This document shows, piece after piece, positions 15,890 through 25,753 of a stretch of DNA of 64,000 bases; position 1 is the first letter of the stretch, and the number at the start of each line of letters is the position of its first letter. The stretch spans positions 1-64,000 of the forward strand of contig NZ_JANUXZ010000004.1 in assembly GCF_024834055.1 (NCBI RefSeq), in the 5' to 3' direction. The notes beneath the pieces are model-generated. The model ran no database searches. It was not told where the DNA came from and was given only the letters and a program-made list of their open reading frames with translations. The translations under genes were made by a program, and so were the position numbers. The DNA comes from Corynebacterium sp. ES2730-CONJ. GTDB lineage: Bacteria > Actinomycetota > Actinomycetes > Mycobacteriales > Mycobacteriaceae.

Positions 15890-16755
15890 CGCCGCGTGGC
15901 TTTCTCGATGAGTTTGCGCACCTCGGCCTCGTTGTCGGGGGCTGCAAGCTCATCACCGTTGAGCGAGCGAATGCGCGCTCCGCGGCGGACTGAACTGATG
16001 AGCCACACGCTATCAGCCTTATAGAGATCGTCGAGGGTGATCTCGCGCTCCCCGCAGCGCCACCCTTTTTCTGTCGCGTATTCAAAAAGCGCCTGTTGGG
16101 TAGTGCCAGGCAGAACATTGGGGTTAGAGCTTGGGGTGCGAATCTTATTTCCGCGCACTGTTATTAGATTGCTCGTGGCACCCTCCAGCACGATATCCCC
16201 ATCTGTATACAGCACATCGTCGTAGCCATGAGCCCTAGCCCACCGTAGCGCCGCCATAGTTGCGGCATAACTGAGTGTTTTTGCTCCACCGGCTAGCCAC
16301 GGGGCATTCTCAGGATTGGTGATCACAAAACCTCGCGGAGTGGTCAGCACTGCCACACCCTGCTCGCGCTGCATAATGACCTGCTCAGAAACTGGGTTGA
16401 CGGTCAGCCATGCACTCGGGATCCCCGTGCTCGCGCGCCCCCGGCTGAGGGTCCAAGTAATAGTGCCTTCGACCTCCGTGCCCCATAATTCGGCGGCCTC
16501 TTCGGTTGCTCGACGCCAATCTTTTTCAATCGGATGGGGCAAGTCAAGGAGTTCTGCCGAGCGGGTGAAGCGGCTAAAATGCCGATCGAAATTGCGCGGT
16601 TTTCCTTTACGCAGCAGCACTGTTTCAAAGATGCCATCGCCGCGGGTGACGGCGGCATCATCGGCGTAAATAAAGGGGAGATTGATATTATGGTTGCGGA
16701 TCGAACCTCCGAAGGGTTCGATCGCGAGCATCAATGGAGCGGGAATTGTTGCCAT
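15886..16755 (-). CDS. pabC: Aminodeoxychorismate lyase (fold-type IV PLP enzyme)
   Basis: The family includes aminodeoxychorismate lyase, which releases p-aminobenzoate for folate, and branched-chain or D-amino-acid transaminases. The 289-residue protein has FIYADDAAVTRGDGIFETV near residue 25, then the AKTLSYAATMAALRWA segment carrying the PLP lysine, the DGDIVLEGATSNLITV substrate-loop region and LPGTTQQAL. The ATG at 16755 gives the family length; an upstream extension to 16851 would overlap divergent ygfZ. Folate use is inferred from typical corynebacterial annotation and from the adjacent folate-binding ygfZ; a transaminase role cannot be excluded. Confidence 0.82.
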   Translation of the reverse strand: MATIPAPLMLAIEPFGGSIRNHNINLPFIYADDAAVTRGDGIFETVLLRKGKPRNFDRHFSRFTRSAELLDLPHPIEKDWRRATEEAAELWGTEVEGTITWTLSRGRASTGIPSAWLTVNPVSEQVIMQREQGVAVLTTPRGFVITNPENAPWLAGGAKTLSYAATMAALRWARAHGYDDVLYTDGDIVLEGATSNLITVRGNKIRTPSSNPNVLPGTTQQALFEYATEKGWRCGEREITLDDLYKADSVWLISSVRRGARIRSLNGDELAAPDNEAEVRKLIEKATRR

Positions 16756-16787
16756 GAATGTCACTTTAATCGCTACCATGGGTTTAT

Positions 16788-17801
16788 ATGAGTCTTTCTT
16801 CCCCTCTACTTTCCCTCCCTGGCGCCCAAGAGTTGCCCGATGCCCATCCAAGCTGGGCGCACGTTGCCTGGCATTACGGAGATCCGCTGTCTGAGCAGCG
16901 CTATTTGGAATCTCAAGCCTTCGTCGATCGCTGGCAGCGCGGGGTCGTAGAAGTTGCGGGGCCTGATGCGAATGAATTTCTCAATAATTTATTATCCCAA
17001 GAATTTCTCAACCCCACCCCCGATACCTACCTTAGTGCGCTCGATCTTTCCGCCCAGGGCCGCATTATCAACCAGATGGATGTGCTCTATCACGGGGGTG
17101 TTTTCTACCTCGATTCCGCGCTCGCCGAACAGCTCTACGACTATTTACACTCCATGATCTTTTGGTCTCAGGTAGAGGTCACCATGAGTGACAAGAAAGT
17201 ACTTTCCGTCTTCGGCGGTTATGCTGGCGCGCATCCGCACCGCCAAGGACCATTCGGGCGCACCGATGTGCTTATCGACTCCGCCCTTTACCGCGACGTG
17301 GTCGACGAGGAGCTGCGTGGCCGGGGCTACCAGCCTGTTGGACTCATGGCCTATGAGGCGTGGCGGGTGCGCCACGTCATGCCCGACGTCGCCCAGGACC
17401 TCGATGCAACATCCATTCCCCATGAGTCTCCTCACCTCATTGAATATGCCGTTCACCTCAACAAAGGCTGCTATCGAGGGCAGGAAACTGTCGCTCGGGT
17501 GGAGAATCTAGGCCGAAGCCCTCGAGTCATTGTCATGGTTCACCTCGATGGTTCGGCACCCGAGCTACCCGCCCCAGGTATGGATATTGCAGGCAGCAGG
17601 CGCACGGTGGGCCGAATCGGTACTGTTGTGCACGATTGCGACTATGGTCCCATTGCTTTAGCTGCGATCAAGCGTTCGGCTTTAGATGGTCCCCTCAAGG
17701 CTGGCGAGTGCGCATTGTCAGTTGATCCAGATAGCATTCCGCCAGAAAATAACGACCAGGCGGGCAGGCGCGCAATCGAGCGCTTACGCAACCCTTTTTA
17801 A
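16788..17801 (+). CDS. ygfZ: Folate-binding protein YgfZ (GcvT-like)
   Basis: YgfZ is a tetrahydrofolate-dependent protein that helps assemble or repair iron-sulfur clusters. The 337-residue protein has the GcvT fold and the family signature KGCYRGQETVARV (about residues 224-236), with the conserved cysteine. The FVDRWQRGVVEVAGPDANEF segment near residue 46 matches the N-terminal domain. It is divergent from pabC, with 32 bases between starts, linking folate supply and a folate-dependent factor in one locus. No strong ribosome site is visible; an AT-rich stretch is immediately upstream. Confidence 0.93.
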   Translation: MSLSSPLLSLPGAQELPDAHPSWAHVAWHYGDPLSEQRYLESQAFVDRWQRGVVEVAGPDANEFLNNLLSQEFLNPTPDTYLSALDLSAQGRIINQMDVLYHGGVFYLDSALAEQLYDYLHSMIFWSQVEVTMSDKKVLSVFGGYAGAHPHRQGPFGRTDVLIDSALYRDVVDEELRGRGYQPVGLMAYEAWRVRHVMPDVAQDLDATSIPHESPHLIEYAVHLNKGCYRGQETVARVENLGRSPRVIVMVHLDGSAPELPAPGMDIAGSRRTVGRIGTVVHDCDYGPIALAAIKRSALDGPLKAGECALSVDPDSIPPENNDQAGRRAIERLRNPF

Positions 17802-17937
17802 GCAGGTCGTGGGCTTAGCGGGACAAAGCGCGATAAAAAGGCTATTCTATGTGAATAGGACACACGTTTTTTTAAAGCCAATGGAGCTCTCCCCACCCCG
17901 GGGATTCTTGCTCCGCTTATACCAAGGGGGTCATGCC

Positions 17938-18114
17938 ATGGGTCGCGGTCGCGCGAAGGCAAAGCAGACCAAGGTTGCACGTCAGTTAAAATACAGCACT
18001 CCAGAAATGGATCTGGATTCTCTCCAGCGGGAGCTGGCGCGAAAGCGGGAAGAGCGCAGAAATAACGGGGACTACTCCGATTATCCTGATGATCCCGAGT
18101 GGACCGAGAGATAG
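17938..18114 (+). CDS. DUF3073 family small basic protein
   Basis: The 58-residue protein starts MGRGRAKAKQTKVARQLKY, the hallmark of the DUF3073 family found throughout Actinobacteria, followed by an acidic C-terminal half rich in Asp, Tyr and Glu. The function is unknown. The basic N-terminus suggests nucleic-acid contact, which is inference. The ATG at 17938 follows an AAGGGGGT ribosome site. The frame is open further upstream, but that part does not match the family. A TATTCT -10 candidate lies about 90 bases upstream (17841-17846), so it probably has its own promoter. Confidence 0.88.
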   Translation: MGRGRAKAKQTKVARQLKYSTPEMDLDSLQRELARKREERRNNGDYSDYPDDPEWTER

Positions 18115-18117
18115 ACT

Positions 18118-18168
18118 AAAAACCCTCAGCGCTCCCTTTATGCTAGAAAGGGAGCGCTGAGGGTTTTT
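18118..18168. terminator. Strong bidirectional terminator between DUF3073 gene and purM
   Basis: A 22-bp perfect stem (18118-18139 with 18147-18168, core CCTCAGCGCTCCC) has a 7-base loop. A and T runs at its two ends are part of the stem. It serves both convergent genes; the purM stop lies in its right edge. Confidence 0.93.
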
Positions 18169-19214
18169 TAGTGCTCGCCACTTAAGATAACGTAGCGATC
18201 ATCATCGGCAGGACGGATCTGTCCGAGCACCCATGCATCAATGTGACGGGCTGCGAGAATTGCGAGAGCGCGGTCAAGATCTTCTGGCGCCACCACGGCC
18301 ACCATTCCTACGCCCATATTGAAGGTTTTCTCCATCTCAGCGACCGACACCTTACCCACTCGTTGGATGAGGCGGAAGATGGGGCCAGGAGTCCAGGTGG
18401 CGCGACTTAATTCAGCGACGAGGCCGTGCGGGATGACCCTCTCGAGGTTCGCTGCGAGGCCCCCTCCAGTGACATGGCAGAAGGTGCGGATCTCACATTC
18501 GTCAATAAGCGCGAGGCAGTCTTTGGCATAAATACGGGTGGGCTCTAATAGCTCCTCGCCTAAGGTGCGATCGAGTTCCTCAACGAAACCGTCAAGCGGT
18601 AGCCCGGCTTTATCGAGCAAGACGTGACGCGCGAGCGAGTAGCCATTGGAATGCAGCCCCGAGGCTGCCATTGCTATCACCTGATCGCCGGCGCGCACGC
18701 GATCTGGCCCCAACAGATCGCGGGCTTCAACGACCCCAACTGCGGTCGCCGAGACATCATATTCCCCAGGTTCCATCAACCCGGGATGCTCGGCGGTTTC
18801 ACCACCTAGAAGAGCACAACCAGCCTGCACGCAGCCCTCCGCGATCCCCTCAACAATTTGGGCTACATGCTCCGGCACTACTTGGCCAACGGCGATATAG
18901 TCTTGTAAAAAGAGCGGCTCTGCTCCACAGACGACGAGGTCATCGACGCACATAGCCACAAGATCAATACCGATCGTATTGTGGATATCGAGAGCTTGAG
19001 CAATAGCTACCTTGGTTCCTACTCCATCTGAGCCGGCCGCTAAGATAGGCTCCTCATATTTTCCTAAGGCAAAAAGCCCCGCAAAACCGCCAAGGCCGCC
19101 GCGCACTTCGGGGCGCGTGGCCCGCTTGGCCAGCGGGGCGAAAAGCTCAACGGCTTGATCTCCTGCCTCGATGCTGACTCCCGCTGCTGCGTAGGACATA
19201 TTATCGTCGCTCAT
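18168..19214 (-). CDS. purM: Phosphoribosylformylglycinamidine cyclo-ligase
   Basis: PurM closes the imidazole ring of AIR using ATP, the fifth step of purine synthesis. The 348-residue protein has the AIR-synthase motifs AAGSDGVGTKVAIA (about 59-72), MCVDDLVVCGAEPLFLQDY (about 87-105), the GGETAEHPGLM loop and ASGLHSNGYSLAR, then the C-terminal VTGGGLAANLERV. The ATG overlaps the purF stop by one base, so the two are translationally coupled. The order purF-purM is common in Actinobacteria. Confidence 0.97.
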   Translation of the reverse strand: MSDDNMSYAAAGVSIEAGDQAVELFAPLAKRATRPEVRGGLGGFAGLFALGKYEEPILAAGSDGVGTKVAIAQALDIHNTIGIDLVAMCVDDLVVCGAEPLFLQDYIAVGQVVPEHVAQIVEGIAEGCVQAGCALLGGETAEHPGLMEPGEYDVSATAVGVVEARDLLGPDRVRAGDQVIAMAASGLHSNGYSLARHVLLDKAGLPLDGFVEELDRTLGEELLEPTRIYAKDCLALIDECEIRTFCHVTGGGLAANLERVIPHGLVAELSRATWTPGPIFRLIQRVGKVSVAEMEKTFNMGVGMVAVVAPEDLDRALAILAARHIDAWVLGQIRPADDDRYVILSGEH

Positions 19215-20722
19215 TATTCTCCTCTATCTTCGGTGCCACCACACGAACCCCGTTTAATGGCAGATACTAATTCAGCATTAATATTTCCCTTGGGCAAACC
19301 CAAAGAATAGTTCCCATCGAAACAGGCTATACATAGATCCTGCGACGGCTGATGCGTCGCCGCCACCATCCCCTCCTGGGAAACAAAACCCAGAGAATCT
19401 GCCCCTATAGCCTGACAGACGCTAGTGACCATTTCGTCGACACCGGATACCACATTGGCGATTAATTCCCCGGGGCTCGCGAAGTCAATGCCATAGAAAC
19501 AAGGCCATTTCACCGGCGGTGACGCGATACGCACATGCACCTCGCTCGCGCCTGCCTCGCGGAGCATGCGAATGAGGGCACGCTGGGTATTCCCGCGCAC
19601 GATTGAATCATCCACCACGATTAGTCGCTTGCCTTCGAGAACCTCACGGAGAGGGTTCAATTTGAGTCGAATTCCTAGCTGGCGCAGAGTTTGGGAGGGC
19701 TGAATGAACGTTCGGCCCACATAGGCGTTTTTAACGAGGCCCTGACCAAAGGGGATGCCAGAGGCTTGGGCATAACCCACGGCAGCTGGTACCCCCGATT
19801 CTGGAACAGGAATCACTAGATCCCCATCAGCGGGCCATTCTTTAGCCAGTCTTCGCCCGATCTCAAGGCGTGCGGCATTCACGGAGCGGCCATTGATCAC
19901 TGAGTCAGGGCGAGCTAGATACACGTACTCAAAGACACAGGACTTTCTCTCCCCCTGGGCAAAGCGCTCGGAGTGAATTCCACTGGCGTCAATGGCTAGC
20001 AGTTCTCCGGGCTCGATATCGCGAACAAACGACGCACCCACGATATCGAGCGCACACGTTTCAGAGGCCACGACCCAACCGGCATCCAACCGCCCTAAAC
20101 ACAGCGGCCTAACCCCCTGCGGATCGCGGGCGGCATAGAGCGTTGTGCCATCGGTGAAGGTTAAACAAAAAGCACCCTTGAGCCTAGGCAAAAGGGTGCG
20201 TGCAGATTCCAGAAGGCTGGTGCGCTGGGAAATACTATGCGCTAATAAACCCGTGATGACATCGGAGTCGGAGGGTTGCGTCGCCTTATCAACCAACCTC
20301 ATCGCGTGGGCTTGATCGAGCAGGTCTAGGTAGTTGACGATATTGCCGTTGTGCGCCAGTGCGATATCGGTGCCATCGGGGGCAACCCGAAACATGGGCT
20401 GAGAATTTGCCCACGTCACCCCGCCTGCGGTGGAATAACGGGTATGCCCGATGGCCACATCACCGTGGAGGGACTCTAAGGTTTGTTCATCGAAAATCTG
20501 CGAGACGAGTCCGAGATCTTTGAATACTACTACTTGTTGGCCATCGCCGACCGCAATGCCCGCGGCTTCTTGGCCGCGATGTTGTAGGGCAAAAAGCCCG
20601 AAATACGTGAGTTTTGATACTTCTTCGCCTGGGGCCCAGACTCCGAATACCCCACACTCTTCGCGAGGTGCGGATTCTGATAAATCATCATAAGCGCTCA
20701 TAGGCGTCTTTTTATCTGCCAC
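19214..20722 (-). CDS. purF: Amidophosphoribosyltransferase
   Basis: PurF catalyses the first committed purine step, making phosphoribosylamine from PRPP and glutamine. The 502-residue protein starts with a propeptide of about 22 residues before Cys23 of CGVFGVW, the N-terminal nucleophile exposed by processing. The glutaminase domain (about 23-260) is followed by the PRTase domain with the PRPP loop VVDDSIVRGNT. Cysteines in the C-terminal half, including CIACFDGNYS, fit the iron-sulfur class found in Bacillus. It is followed by purM with a one-base overlap. Confidence 0.97.
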   Translation of the reverse strand: MADKKTPMSAYDDLSESAPREECGVFGVWAPGEEVSKLTYFGLFALQHRGQEAAGIAVGDGQQVVVFKDLGLVSQIFDEQTLESLHGDVAIGHTRYSTAGGVTWANSQPMFRVAPDGTDIALAHNGNIVNYLDLLDQAHAMRLVDKATQPSDSDVITGLLAHSISQRTSLLESARTLLPRLKGAFCLTFTDGTTLYAARDPQGVRPLCLGRLDAGWVVASETCALDIVGASFVRDIEPGELLAIDASGIHSERFAQGERKSCVFEYVYLARPDSVINGRSVNAARLEIGRRLAKEWPADGDLVIPVPESGVPAAVGYAQASGIPFGQGLVKNAYVGRTFIQPSQTLRQLGIRLKLNPLREVLEGKRLIVVDDSIVRGNTQRALIRMLREAGASEVHVRIASPPVKWPCFYGIDFASPGELIANVVSGVDEMVTSVCQAIGADSLGFVSQEGMVAATHQPSQDLCIACFDGNYSLGLPKGNINAELVSAIKRGSCGGTEDRGE

Positions 20723-20758
20723 TTAGACAATGGTAGCCGATGCAGACGCCTTGCACGG

Positions 20759-21133
20759 TCACCTAGCAGAAACTTTCACAATGGGTAGGTACCCACTGAT
20801 TTCTTGTGCCCGTGTGCCTGAGGCGGAAATCCTCGGATTATCTGCGAATTCTTCTAAACCGCACGCCAATCTTAACCACGTCTTGGGGTCCATTTCTACA
20901 ATATTTGGTGGTGTGCCACGGGTATGGGCAGGGCCTGGGATGCACTGGATAGCAGCAAAGGGCGGCACCCTCACTTCCACCGATGCCCCGGGGGCGATGG
21001 TCTCAAGCGTATACAGTGTGGCACGGCAGGCTGCTGCTAGCGCGGCTCGTGGCGGCTGTTGGTCAGTGGCTTCGATAATCCACGAGTAAATAGCCATGAC
21101 GGCCTCACGAGGAGGTGGGAGTTTTCTTGCCAT
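20759..21133 (-). CDS. Sterol-carrier-protein-like small protein
   Basis: The 124-residue protein resembles the bacterial SCP-like family found beside purF in corynebacteria. It starts MARKLPPPREAVMAIYSWI and contains EVRVPPFAAIQCIPGPAHTRG (about 52-72) and the WLRLACGLEEF segment. I chose the ATG at 21133, two bases after the stop of the upstream hemolysin III-like gene, over the upstream in-frame ATG at 21154. Lipid binding is family knowledge; no specific function is known. It is probably co-transcribed with the hemolysin III-like gene. Confidence 0.78.
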   Translation of the reverse strand: MARKLPPPREAVMAIYSWIIEATDQQPPRAALAAACRATLYTLETIAPGASVEVRVPPFAAIQCIPGPAHTRGTPPNIVEMDPKTWLRLACGLEEFADNPRISASGTRAQEISGYLPIVKVSAR

Positions 21134-21135
21134 CT

Positions 21136-21807
21136 CTAGGCCACCAAGATCCACACGGCAATCAGGTGCAAGGTAGCGGCGATTACGGTTGCAAGATGAA
21201 AATGCTCGTGATAGCCGAAAAGTTTTGCCTTCCTACCGGGCCACTTAAGCGCATAGAAGAGCGCACCTAAGGTATATACCACTCCCCCTGCGGCGAGGAG
21301 CCATATGACCGTGGGGCCGGCAAAATCTAAAATCGCCGGAATGATTGGGACAGCCGCCCAGCCTAGTCCGAGATACACTACCACGTCGAATACCTTGTAG
21401 TGCGGAATAAAAGTCAGCAGCACACTGATGAGCGCCGCTGCCCAAATTCCATAAAGCATCCAGTGCCCGGGCAGCGTAATGACGACAACGGGGGTATAGG
21501 TCGCGGCGATAAATAAGGCGATCGTTGCATGATCGGCGGTCTGCCAGTAACTCACCGCCCGAGCGCTGCGCCACGGACCTCGATGGTATGCGGCCGAAAT
21601 TCCGAATAAAGCGACGACCCCAACCGAATAAATTGTGACGGCTAGGCCAATCGGCCATGGGTGGTTGATCCATGTATAAGTGGTGAGAACGGTAACAGCA
21701 ATACTGAAGGCATACGCGGCATAAAAATGATAGAGGCCACGCGCGGCGGGACGATCCCCGCGGTCTAATCGCCATGTAGTGATGGGCACCAGATTATCGG
21801 CCGACAT
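21136..21807 (-). CDS. Hemolysin III family (TrhA/PAQR-like) membrane protein
   Basis: The 223-residue protein belongs to the hemolysin III family of integral membrane proteins related to PAQR receptors. I count about seven hydrophobic segments: residues 30-48, 51-72, 88-108, 114-134, 140-162, 168-187 and 203-222. The AYHRGPWRS motif near residue 74 and the terminal HEHFHLATVIAATLH supply the conserved histidines that bind a metal in the family. The cytolytic name comes from a Bacillus homologue; in most bacteria the role is membrane homeostasis. It lies in the purine cluster by synteny, without an evident functional link. Confidence 0.88.
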   Translation of the reverse strand: MSADNLVPITTWRLDRGDRPAARGLYHFYAAYAFSIAVTVLTTYTWINHPWPIGLAVTIYSVGVVALFGISAAYHRGPWRSARAVSYWQTADHATIALFIAATYTPVVVITLPGHWMLYGIWAAALISVLLTFIPHYKVFDVVVYLGLGWAAVPIIPAILDFAGPTVIWLLAAGGVVYTLGALFYALKWPGRKAKLFGYHEHFHLATVIAATLHLIAVWILVA

Positions 21808-21870
21808 GAGTCCTGCTTTCTTCTTTTAAACTACCTCCTTCGATTAAAGCCGCCACCACGGCATAAAAAC

Positions 21871-21899
21871 AAGGCACCGGCAGAAAAAACCGGTGCCTT
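21871..21899 (-). terminator. Terminator after purL
   Basis: A 10-bp perfect stem AAGGCACCGG (21871-21880) with CCGGTGCCTT (21890-21899) is followed on the minus strand by GTTTTTATGC. It ends the purS-purQ-purL operon. Confidence 0.88.
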
Positions 21900-21907
21900 A
21901 TCTTTAA

Positions 21908-24199
21908 TTAGGCTACAACCGAGTTAGCCCCAACTGCGTGGCCGAAAAGCCGTGGCAGTGTGTCAGACCACGCCTCTTTAAGCTCAGCAACAGGGATGGA
22001 GAATTCCACATCATGCTGGCGAATATTAAGAGAACCGCACCCGCAAGTATGACCAATCTTCACGCAAGGAATGCCTAATTCACTCGCCCGCTGTTCCACG
22101 TCCTCACCCCGCGAGGTAGCGACCACTACGCGCGACGCCGATTCCGAGAATAGCGCCGTGAATAGATCCAACTCCACAGCACTTAAATCAATATTAAGAC
22201 ACTTTGGGGAGTGAATGGCTAGTTCGGCGAGGCTGGTGCCCAATCCGCCTTCCGAAAGATCATGCGCGGCAGTAACAAGGGAAGTATCGGCGAAGAACTC
22301 TACCAATTTTTCCTCATTTCGCAGATCAATATGAGGGGGAAGTCCATTAAGGCCCGCACCTGAAAGCTGCTGCCATATCGAGCCACCGAATTCATCGAAT
22401 GTTTCCCCCAACAGATAGATCTCTTCCACCTGATCAGTAGGGCCTAAACGATTGGGGATAGAGTGCTCGACATTGTCAATCACTCCTAAAACACCCACGA
22501 CGGGGGTAGGCAGGATGGCTTCCGAGCCGGTTTGGTTATAGAAGGACACGTTGCCACCGGAAACGGGAATTCCCAGCTCCTGAGCACCATCGGCTAGGCC
22601 ATGCACTGCCTCTCGGAATTGCCACATAACTTCGGGATCCTCGGGTGAACCGAAATTTAGGCAGTTTGTGACTGCTACCGGTCGAGCACCAGTAACTGCG
22701 ACGTTGCGATACGCTTCAGCGAGAGCAAGGCGAGCACCTGTATTCGGGTCAAGCTTGGTATAACGCCCAGAGGCGTCAGTAGAGATAGCCACACCGCGCT
22801 TTGTTGCTTCGTCAATACGCAACACTCCAGCATTGGCGTGCTGGGCCTGCACGGTATTGCCGCGCACATAGCGATCATACTGTTCAGTAATAAAAGCTCT
22901 CGAACACAAAGCCGGCGAGGCGATCATATCCAGCAAAACCTGGCGCATCTCGGCAGCCTCGCTCGGCTTTTTCACCCCGGTGAAGCGCTGGATATCGTCC
23001 TGGTCGGCGGGGCGGGAGAAGGGCCGCTCATAGACCGGGCCTTCGTGGGCGATCGTATGAGCTGGTGCGTCCACCACCACCTCGCCGCGATGACGGATGA
23101 TGAGGTGTTCGCCATCTGTCACCTCACCGATCTCGGCACAGGTGACATCCCAGTGAGCACAGATCTCGCGGAAGCGCTCCACATCCTCGGGACGCACCAC
23201 GGCACACATACGCTCCTGAGACTCCGAGCACAGAATCTCGGCGGCAAGCATATTGGCCGCCCGTAGCGGCACTGCATCGAGGTTGATCTCCATTCCACCA
23301 TCTCCGGCGGCCGCTAGCTCTGAGGTCGCGCAGGACAACCCCGCACCGCCAAGATCCTGGATGCCCACAACCACACCTGCCCGGTATAGGTCGAGGCAGC
23401 ATTCGATCAGCACCTTCTCTGCGAAGGGGTCCCCCACCTGAACGGCCGGCAATTTCCGCTCAGCCCCCTCCTCAAAGGTATCGGAGGCTAAAACTGAGAC
23501 ACCTCCAATGCCGTCGAGCCCGGTGCGCGAGCCGAAGAGCATGACTTTATTGCCTAAGCCCGAGGCGAAGGCAAGTTTTAATTCATCTACCTTGAGAGTA
23601 CCCACGCACAGGGCATTGACTAAAGGATTGCCAGCATAGGATTCATCGAAGACGGTTTCTCCACCAATATTGGGTAAACCCAAACAGTTGCCATAATGGG
23701 AAATACCGTCCACCACACCTGGTAGCACCCGCGAGGTATCAGGGGCATCGGCGGGGCCGAAGCGAAGCTGATCCATCACTGCAATGGGGCGCGCTCCCAT
23801 GGCCATAATATCGCGGACGATACCTCCAACCCCCGTCGCTGCACCCTGATGCGGCTCCACATAGGAGGGGTGATTATGGGATTCGACGCGGAAAGTCACG
23901 GCGTTACCATCACCGATATCAACCACACCGGCGTTCTCCCCGATGCCGGCGAGAATCTTCTCGCTCATTTGCTTCGTGGTGGTTTCCCCGAAGTAGCGCA
24001 GGTGCACCTTTGATGATTTATACGAGCAGTGCTCCGACCACATCACCGAATACATTGCTAATTCGGCATCGGTGGGGCGCCGCCCCAGAATCTCTTTGAT
24101 TCGGGCGTACTCATCATCTTTGAGACCCAGCGAGGCGTAGGGCTGCTCGAGATCTGGGGTGGAAAGGGCATGGTCCACGGTGTCGTTAAAAGTAGTCAT
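21908..24199 (-). CDS. purL: Phosphoribosylformylglycinamidine synthase subunit PurL
   Basis: PurL is the large ATP-dependent subunit of FGAM synthase, working with PurQ (glutaminase) and PurS (bridge). At 763 residues it is the small-form PurL. The motifs [16 protein letters not shown] (about 46-61), [21 protein letters not shown] and [13 protein letters not shown] are clear. I choose the ATG at 24199, which has AGGAG 8 bases upstream. The frame runs on to 24238, but that start would overlap the end of purQ and lacks a ribosome site. The gene closes the purSQL operon. Confidence 0.97.
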   Translation of the reverse strand: MTTFNDTVDHALSTPDLEQPYASLGLKDDEYARIKEILGRRPTDAELAMYSVMWSEHCSYKSSKVHLRYFGETTTKQMSEKILAGIGENAGVVDIGDGNAVTFRVESHNHPSYVEPHQGAATGVGGIVRDIMAMGARPIAVMDQLRFGPADAPDTSRVLPGVVDGISHYGNCLGLPNIGGETVFDESYAGNPLVNALCVGTLKVDELKLAFASGLGNKVMLFGSRTGLDGIGGVSVLASDTFEEGAERKLPAVQVGDPFAEKVLIECCLDLYRAGVVVGIQDLGGAGLSCATSELAAAGDGGMEINLDAVPLRAANMLAAEILCSESQERMCAVVRPEDVERFREICAHWDVTCAEIGEVTDGEHLIIRHRGEVVVDAPAHTIAHEGPVYERPFSRPADQDDIQRFTGVKKPSEAAEMRQVLLDMIASPALCSRAFITEQYDRYVRGNTVQAQHANAGVLRIDEATKRGVAISTDASGRYTKLDPNTGARLALAEAYRNVAVTGARPVAVTNCLNFGSPEDPEVMWQFREAVHGLADGAQELGIPVSGGNVSFYNQTGSEAILPTPVVGVLGVIDNVEHSIPNRLGPTDQVEEIYLLGETFDEFGGSIWQQLSGAGLNGLPPHIDLRNEEKLVEFFADTSLVTAAHDLSEGGLGTSLAELAIHSPKCLNIDLSAVELDLFTALFSESASRVVVATSRGEDVEQRASELGIPCVKIGHTCGCGSLNIRQHDVEFSIPVAELKEAWSDTLPRLFGHAVGANSVVA

Positions 24200-24218
24200 G
24201 AAATTCTCCTCAATATTC

Positions 24219-24890
24219 TTAAGCACCGATGGATCCAACAGCGGAGAGGAATAATTCCAATCCGTCGACCGAGGGGCCTGTTAACGTTTCGATGGCGTGC
24301 TCTGGGTGAGGCATCAACCCCACCACGCGCCCATTGGCACTCGTAATACCGGCAATGGCATTGATGGAGCCGTTGAAGTTATCGGTATAGCGGAAGACAA
24401 CTCGGCCCTCTCCTTCGAGCATGTCTACAGTGTCCTGTGACGCTTGGAAGCGACCTTCGCCGTGCTTAGCAGGGACGAGGATGCGGGAGCCTTCGGAGAG
24501 TGTATTCGTCCACGCAGTATCTGCACGCACGACCTCGAGGTAGGTATCAACGCAATGGAAATGCAATCCTTGGTTTCTCGTCAGTGCGCCAGGGAGGAGG
24601 TGAGCCTCGGTGAGGATTTGGAATCCATTGCAAATTCCCAGCACAGGCATGCCCTTAGCAGCCTGTTCGATGACTGATTGCATCACAGGCGCCAATGCCG
24701 AGATCGCTCCACTACGCAGGTAGTCTCCATAAGAAAAGCCTCCAGGCACAACCACCGCATCGACTCCCTTGAGATCGTGGTCTGCGTGCCAGAGGCTTAT
24801 GGCTTCTGCGCCGGCATATCTCACCGCGCGTGCTGCATCGACATCGTCGAGTGTGCCAGGAAAAGTAATAACTCCGATCTTCGCGCTCAT
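24219..24890 (-). CDS. purQ: Phosphoribosylformylglycinamidine synthase glutaminase subunit PurQ
   Basis: PurQ hydrolyses glutamine to supply ammonia to PurL. The 223-residue class-I amidotransferase has the nucleophile in [12 protein letters not shown] (about 82-93), preceded by [13 protein letters not shown], and the His and Glu partners in [10 protein letters not shown]. The ATG overlaps the purS stop by one base, and purL starts 19 bases downstream. These spacings support a single operon. Confidence 0.97.
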   Translation of the reverse strand: MSAKIGVITFPGTLDDVDAARAVRYAGAEAISLWHADHDLKGVDAVVVPGGFSYGDYLRSGAISALAPVMQSVIEQAAKGMPVLGICNGFQILTEAHLLPGALTRNQGLHFHCVDTYLEVVRADTAWTNTLSEGSRILVPAKHGEGRFQASQDTVDMLEGEGRVVFRYTDNFNGSINAIAGITSANGRVVGLMPHPEHAIETLTGPSVDGLELFLSAVGSIGA

Positions 24891-25144
24891 TATTGGGCTG
24901 CTCCCGTGGCTGCTTCGAAAACGATATCGAATTCTTCGATCACAGTATTGGTCAGCAAGGTTTCGGCCATATGCTCAAGCTCTTCAGTACTAATATTCTC
25001 GTCTACCTCTATTTCGAAGCGCTTGCCTTGTCGCACATCTGTGATTCCCTTTATGTTCAGGCGTCCTAGCGCTCGAACAACGGCTTGGCCCTGGGGATCG
25101 AGAATCTCCGCTTTGGGCATAACATTTACTACTACACGGGCCAC
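24890..25144 (-). CDS. purS: Phosphoribosylformylglycinamidine synthase subunit PurS
   Basis: PurS is the small dimeric subunit that docks PurQ onto PurL. The 84-residue protein is the normal length and starts with [20 protein letters not shown] after a GTG initiator. The GTG at 25144 has AAGGAG 8 bases upstream; the frame is open to 25204, but those 20 extra codons do not belong to the family. It is the first gene of purS-purQ-purL. A stable hairpin occupies the leader about 50-90 bases upstream. Confidence 0.95.
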   Translation of the reverse strand: MARVVVNVMPKAEILDPQGQAVVRALGRLNIKGITDVRQGKRFEIEVDENISTEELEHMAETLLTNTVIEEFDIVFEAATGAAQ

Positions 25145-25193
25145 CTTGCACGCTCCTTGGCTATCGCCGTTCAGTACTATTTTCCAAGGTGTG

Positions 25194-25235
25194 CCAGAGC
25201 GCACACCACGGGTGAAACTTTACCCTGTGCGCTGG
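25194..25235 (-). promoter_or_regulatory. Stem-loop in the purS leader
   Basis: An 8-bp stem (AGCGCACA 25198-25205 with TGTGCGCT 25226-25233), an internal bulge of four bases and a second 4-bp stem (GGGT/ACCC) enclose an 8-base loop. It lies 50-90 bases upstream of the purS GTG. No T-tract follows, so it is not an obvious attenuator, and it does not match the ZTP, purine or PRPP riboswitch consensus as I know them. It may control stability or translation of the leader; function is unassigned. Confidence 0.45.
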
Positions 25236-25718
25236 AAGTATGAGCCATTTTTCCCAAAGATCCTCACGCCCCCTATTCACCATGTCACAAGCGAACGAAG
25301 AAAACTCTTCCAGTTGCGATCTTGGGAGATGAGTTGGCTACCGCAGCGAGGGTAAAACGGATACCTGTTCACCCCACCGCGAATGAGCTATTAACAAACT
25401 TCTAGCCAACCACAACCCAACCACAATCAAACCCAGTTTCTGTCATTTTTATGACCAGCTTGAAAAATATGCGGATTCTGGAAGATCTGGGCATTATAGG
25501 CAGCGTGGGATAACGCACTTCCTATACCCAGATAAGACCTACAAACTGGGCCTCTACCCACAATTACGCTCACCTCGTGGTGGGCCACCTCGTTGCCAGC
25601 ATCAGTATGGAGAATATCAGCCTCGTCATTAACTCCCCATATGGTGCCAAAGCCCTTTTTCGCGCCCTTGATCAGAACCTTCTAAAGGAACGGTCAGTAC
25701 CGACGATTGAGCAAAAAA
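25236..25718. other. Intergenic region upstream of purSQL
   Basis: The roughly 480-base non-coding stretch between the S9A peptidase terminator and the purS leader presumably carries the purSQL promoter. It has no gene I can support; an 80-codon plus-strand frame at 25577-25819 runs into the peptidase gene and is not convincing. Confidence 0.5.
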
Positions 25719-25747
25719 GTACCCGCACTCTTAATGAGTACGGGTAC
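25719..25747 (-). terminator. Terminator after the S9A peptidase gene
   Basis: GTACCCG (25719-25725) pairs with CGGGTAC (25741-25747), with an inner ACTC/GAGT stem. On the minus strand TTTTTTGC follows. Confidence 0.85.
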
Positions 25748-25753
25748 GTTCAA

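Noticed and set aside
25194-25235. ZTP, purine or PRPP riboswitch before purS
   Set aside because: The hairpin does not show the conserved loops of those classes, and no terminator or ribosome-site sequestering partner is evident.
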